Origin: an uncultured Marmoricola sp. | GTDB taxonomy: Bacteria; Actinomycetota; Actinomycetes; Propionibacteriales; Nocardioidaceae | Assembly (NCBI RefSeq): GCF_943913695.1 | Contig: NZ_CALTZE010000023.1 | Location: 1 to 34,403, forward strand | Length of the DNA stretch: 34,403 bases | Reading direction: 5' to 3' | Shown here: one piece after another, positions 21,248 through 27,295 of the stretch | How the letters are laid out: each line of letters begins with the position of its first letter | How positions within the stretch are numbered: position 1 is the stretch's first letter | Notes under the pieces: generated by a model | The model's input: the letters and a program-made list of their open reading frames with translations, nothing else | What the model was told of the DNA's origin: nothing | Database searches by the model: none | Position numbers and translations under genes: made by a program

Positions 21248-21939
21248 CTGACCACCTCCGCGCCGAGCTGCGCCTCCACCTCGGCCCAGGCCGCGGCGAA
21301 GCGACCGTGCGGGGCGGCGTCGGCCACGACCCTCGCGTCGGCCTCCTCGTCGACGTCGCGCAGGCCCTCGACCAGGTGCAGCCGCGCCCCGGCGCGCACC
21401 AGGGCGCGCTCGGTCTCGCGGCCCGTCGAGGCGACCGACATCGGCACCTCGCCGAGGTGGGCCAGGAGGTCGGTCGCGCCGATGCCGAGCAGCCACCACC
21501 CGCCGTCGTCGGCGGGGCCGAGCACGGCCGAGGTGGGTGAGGTCAGCAGCTCCCCGGCCGCGCGCAGCGACTCGGGCGAGGCGTGGGGGGTGTCCATGCC
21601 GACCTGGACGGTCGGCGCACCGCCGGTGGACGCGGCGACGTCGCGGTGGGCGTGCTCCAGACGCGCGGCGAGGCCGTCGCCGCGCTGCGGGTGCAGCTGC
21701 CAGCCAGCGACGGCGTCGAGGAGCTCGGGCCCACGCACCGCCTCGGCGAGGTCGCCCTCGAGCGCGAGGTGGCGTCGCCCCGGGGAGTACGCCGCCGCGC
21801 ACGCCTCGAGGGTGTCGAGCAGCGCAGCGGCCGCCAGGTCGGCGGCCTGCGCCATCCCGACGGTGCGCCCGAGCCGGGTCTTGACGCGTCCCGCGGCCGG
21901 CGCCTTGGCCACGACGAGCACGACCGGAGCGCCCGTCAC
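21244..21939 (-). CDS. DUF2064 (TIGR04282-like) GT-A-fold protein
   Basis: A 231-residue member of the DUF2064/TIGR04282 family. It shows VVLVVAKAPAAGRVKTRLG at the N-terminus, a nucleotide-binding pattern akin to sugar-nucleotide and MobA-like transferases, then TVQVGMDTPHASPESLRAA and LGPADDGGWWLLGI in the middle. The family is called rSAM/selenodomain-associated transferase 1 where it occurs with radical-SAM arsenosugar genes; no radical-SAM sugar gene is present here. It might activate a sugar-1-phosphate. The start and stop both overlap neighbours as GTGA. From memory, Rv0540 in the M. tuberculosis methylthioxylose region is the same family. Confidence 0.85.
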   Translation of the reverse strand: MTGAPVVLVVAKAPAAGRVKTRLGRTVGMAQAADLAAAALLDTLEACAAAYSPGRRHLALEGDLAEAVRGPELLDAVAGWQLHPQRGDGLAARLEHAHRDVAASTGGAPTVQVGMDTPHASPESLRAAGELLTSPTSAVLGPADDGGWWLLGIGATDLLAHLGEVPMSVASTGRETERALVRAGARLHLVEGLRDVDEEADARVVADAAPHGRFAAAWAEVEAQLGAEVVR

Positions 21940-22616
21940 GCCAGCACCCGGGCGAAGTCGCGCGCGGCTCGCACAGTACCGACGACGGAGCCGGAGACCT
22001 TGGAGCGGGTGCCCTCGGCGCGCGGGTGGTAGTCGATGTCGCGCTCGCTGAAGCGCCACCCCGCCGTCGTCGCCCGCTGCAGCAGCTCGACGGGGTAGCC
22101 GAAGCGCCGGTCCTGCACGCCGAGGCCCAGCAGGTCCTCGCGCCGGGCGACGCGCATCGGGGCGATGTCGTGCAGGGTCATGCCGATGCGGCGGCGCAGC
22201 CACCACAGCACGACGGTGTTGCCGGCCCGTGCATGCCAGGGCCACACGCCTCGCGCGACGGGACGGCGGCGACCCACGGCGAGGTCGGCGCGACCCTCGT
22301 GCACGTCGCTCAGCATCGGGACCAGGTCGGCGGGATCCATCGAGCCGTCGCCGTCCATGACGGCGACGTACCCAGCGGTCGCGGCCTCAAGCCCGGCGTG
22401 CACGGCGGCGCCGTAGCCCGGTCGCGGCTCCTCCACGACCCGTGCTCCGAGGCTCCGCGCGACGTCGGCGGTGCCGTCCCGCGAGCCGTTGTCGACCACG
22501 ATCGGGGTGAACCCGGCGGGCAGCTTGGCCAGCAGCGCGGGCAGCGCGGCCGCCTCGTCGCGACACGGGATCACCACGTCGCAGGGGACGTGGGAGTCCT
22601 GGGGGGCTGCTGACAT
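21936..22616 (-). CDS. Family 2 glycosyltransferase, polyprenyl-phosphate sugar synthase type
   Basis: A 226-residue GT-A glycosyltransferase. Motifs are DVVIPCRDEAAALPALL, VDNGSRDGTADVARSLG and the metal-binding DGD at 88-90 (VMDGDGSMDP). A weakly hydrophobic C-terminal half includes FGYPVELLQRA and EGTRSKVSGS, close to dolichyl-phosphate mannose synthases. It lacks C-terminal membrane helices, so it acts at the cytoplasmic face and would load a sugar on polyprenyl phosphate. ATG 22616 is chosen over ATG 22634 because of GGTGGAG and TACGGT just before it. It overlaps the DUF2064 start (GTGA). Sugar donor is unknown. Confidence 0.88.
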   Translation of the reverse strand: MSAAPQDSHVPCDVVIPCRDEAAALPALLAKLPAGFTPIVVDNGSRDGTADVARSLGARVVEEPRPGYGAAVHAGLEAATAGYVAVMDGDGSMDPADLVPMLSDVHEGRADLAVGRRRPVARGVWPWHARAGNTVVLWWLRRRIGMTLHDIAPMRVARREDLLGLGVQDRRFGYPVELLQRATTAGWRFSERDIDYHPRAEGTRSKVSGSVVGTVRAARDFARVLA

Positions 22617-22623
22617 GGGCTCC

Positions 22624-22629
22624 ACCGTA
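22624..22629 (-). promoter_or_regulatory. Candidate internal promoter element before the GT2 gene
   Basis: TACGGT on the minus strand lies seven bases before the GT2 ATG, in the only sizeable gap (68 bases) of the operon. A short inverted repeat GACCAA/TTGGTC (22639-22662) lies just upstream. The five downstream genes could be transcribed separately. Confidence 0.4.
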
Positions 22630-22684
22630 GGCATCCGAGACCAACGCCCGACCGGATTGGTCGACGTCCGCGCGCGCCGCAGGG

Positions 22685-23725
22685 TCAGCGCAGCGGCGCC
22701 GAGGCGAACTCCGCCACGCCCTGCTCGGGCGCAACCTGGGCACGGAAGCCGAGCTCCGTGGCGGCCAGCTCGGGACTGGCCACGACGTGGCGCACGTCGC
22801 CGGGACGGTACTGCCCGGTGACCTGGGGGTCGGGGCCACCCGCCGCCGAGGCGAGGATCCTGGCCACCTCCAGGATCGGCACCGGCTGTCCCGAGCAGAC
22901 GTTGTAGGCCGCCCACGACTCCTCCGCGCGGTCCACCACCGCGTCGATGCTCGCGAGGTTGGCCCGGGCCACGTCGTCGACGTGCACGAAGTCGCGCACC
23001 TGGCCACCGTCCTCGAAGACCTGGGGCGCGCCACCGGCCTCGAGCTGCGAGCGGAAGATCGCCGCCACCCCGGAGTACGGCGTGTCCCGCGGCATCCCTG
23101 GCCCGTAGACGTTGTGGTAGCGCAGCCCGATCGCGCGGGAGCGCGCCTGGCGCACCCAGGCCGAGGTGTAGTGCTCCTGGGCGAGCTTGCTCGCGGCATA
23201 GCTGCTGCGCGGGTCGAGCAGTGCGTCCTCGGGCACCGTCTCCCAGTCCAGCGGCCGGTCGCACACGGCGCAGTGGTTCTCGAAGTCGCCCGCGTCGAGC
23301 GCCTGCCGCGACCGCGTGCCCGCCGGCTGCCGGCCGTGCTCGGAGCACGAGTAGCGGCCCTCGCCGTAGACGACCATCGAGCTCGCCACGACCAGGGCGT
23401 CGACGCCGCGGTCGCTCATGGCGGCGAGCAGCGCGGCGGTGCCCAGGTCGTTGTGACCGGCGTAGAGCGGCAGGTCGGCGGGCGTCACGCCCGCGCCCAC
23501 CATCGCGGCCTGGTGGCACACGACGTCGACGCCGTCGAGCAGCTCGGACCACTGCACCGCGTCGCGCACGTCGAGCCGGTGCACGTCGGCCGGGACCTCG
23601 GTGCCGGCACCGTGGGCCTGCGGGATCACGGCGTCGACACCGACGACCTCGTCGCCGCGCTCGCGCAGGCCCGAGGCGATCCGGGCGCCGATGAAGCCGA
23701 GCGCCCCGGTGAGCAGCACCCTCAT
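22685..23725 (-). CDS. NAD-dependent epimerase/dehydratase with zinc-ribbon-like insertion
   Basis: A 346-residue extended SDR of the sugar-nucleotide epimerase class. TGALGFIG at 6-13 binds NAD, VVASSMVVYG supplies the catalytic Ser/Thr position, and Tyr176 and Lys180 form YAASK. Between them an insertion carries Cys127, His130, Cys152 and Cys155 (CSEH and CAVC), a CxxH...CxxC pattern that could bind zinc. GLRYHNVYGPGMP and VHVDDVARANL are standard family features. The ATG overlaps the mtnP stop as ATGA. Coupling to a methylthioadenosine phosphorylase suggests a methylthiopentose derivative as substrate, for example ribo-to-xylo epimerisation; this is inference. Confidence 0.88.
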   Translation of the reverse strand: MRVLLTGALGFIGARIASGLRERGDEVVGVDAVIPQAHGAGTEVPADVHRLDVRDAVQWSELLDGVDVVCHQAAMVGAGVTPADLPLYAGHNDLGTAALLAAMSDRGVDALVVASSMVVYGEGRYSCSEHGRQPAGTRSRQALDAGDFENHCAVCDRPLDWETVPEDALLDPRSSYAASKLAQEHYTSAWVRQARSRAIGLRYHNVYGPGMPRDTPYSGVAAIFRSQLEAGGAPQVFEDGGQVRDFVHVDDVARANLASIDAVVDRAEESWAAYNVCSGQPVPILEVARILASAAGGPDPQVTGQYRPGDVRHVVASPELAATELGFRAQVAPEQGVAEFASAPLR

Positions 23726-24528
23726 GCGGGGATCCACGGCGTGCTCGACACGTCGTCCAGCCACGCCGCGCAGCCGCAGCCCTGAGGGCCGTCCGGCACG
23801 TCCGCGACCACCTGTCCGAGCATCGTCTTCAGGCGCTCGACGTGCTCGGCGAAGAGCGCGAAGACGGCCGCCTGGTCGACCGACTCCTCACGACTGACCC
23901 CGGCATCGACGTCGGTGACGAGCGCGACGGTGGCATAGCAGACGCCCATCTCGCGGGCCAGCACCGCCTCGGGGTGGCCGGTCATGTTGACCACGGTCCA
24001 GCCGGCCTGCGCGTAGCTCACCGACTCCGCGCGCGTGGAGAAGCGGGGCCCCTCGATCACCACCATCGCGCCACCGTCGATCACACCCTCCCCCGCCGCG
24101 TCGGTCAGCGCGCGGCGCAGGTCGGGGCAGTAGGGGTCGGCGAAGGGCGCGTGCGCGGCCCCCGTCTCGACGTAGGTCTGCACCCGCTGCGTGGTGCGGT
24201 CGACCAGCTGGTCCGGCACCACGAGCGTGCCGGGCTGGGTCTCGGGCTGCAGCCCACCGACGGCGCACGGCGCGAGGATGCGGCGTACGCCGAGCGAGCG
24301 CAGCGCCCAGATGTTGGCCCGGTAGGGGATCTGGCTGGGCGGGTAGCGGTGACCCTTCCCGTGCCGCGGCACGAACGCGACGGCACGGCCGCCGACCGTG
24401 CCGACGGCCACCGGCGCGCTGGGGGCGCCGTACGGCGTCTCGACCTCGACGGTCGTGGGGTCCTCGAGGAACTCGTAGAAGCCGCTGCCACCGATCACGG
24501 CGACGTCGGGCCTGGGCGCGTCAGTCAT
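23722..24528 (-). CDS. mtnP: S-methyl-5'-thioadenosine phosphorylase
   Basis: A 268-residue phosphorylase that splits methylthioadenosine into adenine and 5-methylthioribose-1-phosphate. Motifs are IGGSGFYEF at the N-terminus, PRHGKGHRYPPSQIPYRAN for phosphate and ribose contacts, GPRFSTRAES, NMTGHPEAVLARE and TDVD, whose aspartates select the adenine base. A C-terminal Cys pair (QGCGCAAW) is also present. No other methionine-salvage genes (mtnA, mtnB and so on) occur in the window, so the sugar phosphate may feed the sugar-modifying genes downstream. It follows the ABC permease by 19 bases and overlaps the epimerase gene. Confidence 0.92.
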   Translation of the reverse strand: MTDAPRPDVAVIGGSGFYEFLEDPTTVEVETPYGAPSAPVAVGTVGGRAVAFVPRHGKGHRYPPSQIPYRANIWALRSLGVRRILAPCAVGGLQPETQPGTLVVPDQLVDRTTQRVQTYVETGAAHAPFADPYCPDLRRALTDAAGEGVIDGGAMVVIEGPRFSTRAESVSYAQAGWTVVNMTGHPEAVLAREMGVCYATVALVTDVDAGVSREESVDQAAVFALFAEHVERLKTMLGQVVADVPDGPQGCGCAAWLDDVSSTPWIPA

Positions 24529-24547
24529 GCGCGCAGCCTGTCACGGC

Positions 24548-25354
24548 TCAGGTGAGCAGCAGCCGGTCGAGCCGCCGGCGTACGACGAGCATGCCGAGGC
24601 CGGCGAGCACGACGAGGTAGACCACGGAGACGAGCGAGGCGGCCGACACGGTGCCGGTGGTGAGCTCGCGGACCATCACGGTGCCGCGGTGGAGGGGGGT
24701 CGCCTCCACCACCCACCGCAGCCAGGCCGGGTAGGCCGTCACGGGGTAGAAGGTCGCGGAGAACAGGAACATCGGCAGCGTCAGCAGCGTCACCCACTCG
24801 AAGTCCTGGAAGGAGCGCATGTAGGTCGTCAGCGCCATCCCGACCGCGCCGAAGGCGATCCCGATCAGCACCGAGGCGGGCAGGGCGAGCACCGCCCACC
24901 ACGACGAGACCAGCCCGCTGACCGCCATCAGCACGAGGAAGGCCAGGGAGTAGACCGCTCCGCGCGCCACCGACCACACCAGCTCGCCCACCGCGATGTC
25001 ACGGGTGGTCAGCGGCGTGGCGAGCATCTGCTCGAAGGTCTTGGAGAAGCGGAGCTTGAAGAAGAAGTTCATGGTCGCGTCGAGCAGGGTGCCGTTCATC
25101 GCCGCGAAGGCGAGCATGCCCGGCGCCACGAACGCGGCGTAGGAGATCTCGCGCCCGCCCACCTCGAAGCCGCTCACCAGCTGGCCGACGCCGACGCCGA
25201 TCGAGAGCAGGTAGAAGGCCGGCTCGAGGAAGCCGGAGAGGAAGACCCACCACATCCGGCGGTAGGTCAGGTAGTTGCGGTGGACCACGACGCCGGTCGC
25301 CGAGAGCGAGGAGCGGCGTACGGCGTGGTGCGCCGTGCGGGCTGCGACGCTCAC
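24548..25354 (-). CDS. ABC-2 type exporter permease (second)
   Basis: A 268-residue ABC2_membrane permease with six helices. It has RNYLTYRRMWWVFLSGFLEP at the N-terminal interface helix, ATPLTTRDIAVGELVWS in the conserved cytoplasmic region and FLFSATFYPVTAYPAWLRW before the last pair of helices, all similar to NodJ/DrrB proteins. The GTG start overlaps the first permease stop as GTGA. It is likely one half of a heterodimeric exporter. Substrate is unknown; the operon suggests a lipid-linked or amphipathic sugar compound. Confidence 0.87.
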   Translation of the reverse strand: MSVAARTAHHAVRRSSLSATGVVVHRNYLTYRRMWWVFLSGFLEPAFYLLSIGVGVGQLVSGFEVGGREISYAAFVAPGMLAFAAMNGTLLDATMNFFFKLRFSKTFEQMLATPLTTRDIAVGELVWSVARGAVYSLAFLVLMAVSGLVSSWWAVLALPASVLIGIAFGAVGMALTTYMRSFQDFEWVTLLTLPMFLFSATFYPVTAYPAWLRWVVEATPLHRGTVMVRELTTGTVSAASLVSVVYLVVLAGLGMLVVRRRLDRLLLT

Positions 25355-26145
25355 GAGACCAGCCTCCGCGTCAGCGCACGCACCGCGAGCAGGTAGCCGA
25401 CGGCGCCGAGCGCCAGCAGGAAGGCGAGGTGCCCGAGTGCCGGCCCGAGGCTCCACGTGCCGAGGGTGGCCATCCTGGTCAGCTCCACGCCGTGCCACAG
25501 CGGGCTCAGCGTCGCCAGCCGGGCCAGCACCGGTCCGAGGTTCTCGACCGGGAAGAAGGCCCCGGAGAAGAGGAAGAGCGGCATCATGCCGAGCCGGAAG
25601 AGCAGCGCGAACGCCGAGTCCTGGGTGATCGAGGCGGAGAAGGCGAAGACGGGTGTGGCGAAGGCCAGGGCGACCAGCGGCTGCACGGCCGCCGCGACCA
25701 CGGCGCCCCCGACCGAGGCCAGCACCCCGAAGGGCGCCACGGCCACGCAGAAGACCACGGCACCGAGCAGCACCCGCGCCAGCACGTAGCCCACCTGGGC
25801 CTGCACGATGTCGCGCGGACCCAGCGGGGTGGCGGTCACCGCGTGGTAGGTCTTCGCCCACCGGATGCCGCCGTAGACGTTGTAGGTCAGCTGGCCGAAG
25901 ACCATCTGCATCGAGGCGGCCGCGAGCATGCCGGGCGCGACGAAGTCGACGTACGACGTCGCGCCGGCGAGCCGGTCGGGCGAGGCGTCGACGAAGCCGC
26001 CGAGCAGCACGCCCATCGCCACGACGTAGAGCAGCGGGGTCACGAAGGAGGAGACGACGCTGCTCCTCCAGGTGCGCCGGTAGATGGTCCACCAGTAGTC
26101 GGCGAGCCGGGGCGCGAGCGTCCTGGGCATGGTGGGCGCCCTCAC
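25351..26145 (-). CDS. ABC-2 type exporter permease (first)
   Basis: A 264-residue ABC2_membrane permease with six helices. Features include YWWTIYRRTWRSSVVSSFVTP, SYVDFVAPGMLAAASMQM, TATPLGPRDIVQAQ and FLFSGAFFPVENLGPVLARLA. It is paralogous to the second permease (compare ATPLGPRDI with ATPLTTRDI). The start GTG 26145 overlaps the ATPase stop by four bases; ATG 26130 is an alternative. Confidence 0.87.
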   Translation of the reverse strand: MRAPTMPRTLAPRLADYWWTIYRRTWRSSVVSSFVTPLLYVVAMGVLLGGFVDASPDRLAGATSYVDFVAPGMLAAASMQMVFGQLTYNVYGGIRWAKTYHAVTATPLGPRDIVQAQVGYVLARVLLGAVVFCVAVAPFGVLASVGGAVVAAAVQPLVALAFATPVFAFSASITQDSAFALLFRLGMMPLFLFSGAFFPVENLGPVLARLATLSPLWHGVELTRMATLGTWSLGPALGHLAFLLALGAVGYLLAVRALTRRLVS

Positions 26146-27098
26146 TCGACCAGGCTGCGGCCGGTGAGCCGGAGGAAGACGTCCTCCAGCGAGGAGCGGC
26201 GCACCAGCGTGGCGACGGGGTGCAGTCCGCGCTCGATGACGGTCTGCACGGCGGCCTCGCCGTCGGCGGTGTAGAGCAGCAGCCGGTCGGGGAGCGCCTC
26301 GACGCGGCCGGACTCCCCCACCACGTCGGCGACCCTGGCCGCGAGCGCCTCCTGCTCCTCCTGCCGGGTCGGGCCGAAGCGCAGCTCGGCGACCTCGCGC
26401 GTGGAGTGCGCGCGGATGAGCTCCGCGGGCGAGCCCTCGGCGACGATGCGGCCGGCGTCCATCACCACGAGCCGGTCGCACAGCTGCTCGGCCTCGTCCA
26501 TGTAGTGAGTGGTGAGCACGATGGTCACGCCCTGCTGCTTGAGCCGGAAGAGCCGGTCCCACAGCACGTGACGCGCCTGGGGGTCCAGCCCCGTGGTCGG
26601 CTCGTCGAGCAGCAGCAGCTCGGGCTGGTTGACCAGCGAGCGCGCGATCGTCAGCCGGCGCTTCATGCCGCCCGAGAGGTCGTCGACCTTCGCGTCCCGC
26701 TTCTCGCCGAGCTGCACGAAGTCGAGCAGCTGCGCACAGCGCTCGCGCAGCTGCCGGCGCGGGATCCCGAAGTAGCGGCCGTAGATGTAGAGGTTGTCGA
26801 GCACGTTGAGCTCGAGGTCGAGGGTGTCCTCCTGCGGACACACGCCGAGCCGGGCGCGTATGTCCGGTCCGTCGGTCGCCGGGTCCATGCCGAGGATGCG
26901 CAGCTCGCCGCCGCTGACGGGAGAGACCGCCGCGACCATCCGCATCGTCGAGGACTTGCCCGCGCCGTTGGGCCCCAGGAAGCCGAAGCACTCCCCGCGC
27001 CGCACCTCGACGTCGATGCCCCGCACCGCCTCGAAGTCGCCGAAGCGCTTGCTGAGTCCGCGCGCGGAGATCAGCACGTCGCTCCCGGGCCCGCTCAC
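26142..27098 (-). CDS. ABC exporter ATP-binding protein, DrrA/NodI type
   Basis: A 318-residue ATPase. Walker A GPNGAGKSS is at 42-50, the signature is LSGGMKRRLTIARSLV, Walker B is LLLLDEPTTGLDP and the H-loop is LTTHYMDEAEQLCDRL. The C-terminal extension (about 235-318) ends with SSLEDVFLRLTGRSL, typical of drug or lipo-oligosaccharide exporters. This gene begins the ten-gene minus-strand run. The GTG at 27098 is preferred; TACGGT lies eight bases upstream. A GTG/ATG at 27131 would add 11 basic residues. Confidence 0.88.
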   Translation of the reverse strand: MSGPGSDVLISARGLSKRFGDFEAVRGIDVEVRRGECFGFLGPNGAGKSSTMRMVAAVSPVSGGELRILGMDPATDGPDIRARLGVCPQEDTLDLELNVLDNLYIYGRYFGIPRRQLRERCAQLLDFVQLGEKRDAKVDDLSGGMKRRLTIARSLVNQPELLLLDEPTTGLDPQARHVLWDRLFRLKQQGVTIVLTTHYMDEAEQLCDRLVVMDAGRIVAEGSPAELIRAHSTREVAELRFGPTRQEEQEALAARVADVVGESGRVEALPDRLLLYTADGEAAVQTVIERGLHPVATLVRRSSLEDVFLRLTGRSLVE

Positions 27099-27106
27099 AA
27101 GGCACG

Positions 27107-27112
27107 ACCGTA
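27107..27112 (-). promoter_or_regulatory. Candidate promoter element of the ten-gene operon
   Basis: TACGGT on the minus strand lies eight bases before the ATPase GTG. The gap to the divergent small ORF is only 56 bases, so the operon promoter must be near here. Confidence 0.4.
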
Positions 27113-27142
27113 CGACGACCCGCGGGCGCACCGTGATCCGCC

Positions 27143-27148
27143 TACGCT
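27143..27148 (+). promoter_or_regulatory. Candidate leaderless -10 element of the 33-residue ORF
   Basis: TACGCT lies six bases before the ATG at 27155, the same spacing as seen for larger genes here. Confidence 0.4.
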
Positions 27149-27154
27149 CGCGGC

Positions 27155-27256
27155 ATGAGCTTCCGCGCCGACCCCGACGTCGGGGTCGCCGACTGGTCGC
27201 TCGCGGCGGCGCTGCTCGCCGACGACAGGTACGCCGCGTGGCGGGTCGACCGGTGA
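27155..27256 (+). CDS. Possible 33-residue peptide or gene remnant
   Basis: A short ORF reads MSFRADPDVGVADWSLAAAL and ends AAWRVDR. It has codon use like its neighbours and a leaderless-type TACGCT element before the ATG. It sits 39 bases before lhr. It could be the 5' remnant of a longer protein, a genuine small protein or a leader for lhr. No family is recognised. Confidence 0.35.
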   Translation: MSFRADPDVGVADWSLAAALLADDRYAAWRVDR

Positions 27257-27267
27257 CCGCCCGGCAC

Positions 27268-27289
27268 TGTCGGTGGTGGTTGGCAAGAT
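27268..27289 (+). promoter_or_regulatory. RecA-NDp-like promoter of lhr
   Basis: TGTCGGTGG (27268-27276) is followed after 7 bases by CAAGAT (27284-27289), the same arrangement and spacing as upstream of recA. The hexamer ends six bases before the lhr GTG, so the transcript should be leaderless. It suggests DNA-damage induction through PafBC. Confidence 0.6.
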
Positions 27290-27295
27290 GACGGG

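Noticed and set aside
21244..24528. An arsenosugar biosynthesis cluster, suggested by DUF2064, a methyltransferase and a nucleoside phosphorylase.
   Set aside because: No ArsS-type radical-SAM gene, ArsM arsenite methyltransferase motif or ars resistance gene is present; the Rv0535-Rv0541c parallel explains more genes.
23722..24528. Full methionine salvage pathway.
   Set aside because: Only the phosphorylase is present; mtnA, mtnB, mtnC and later genes are absent from the window.
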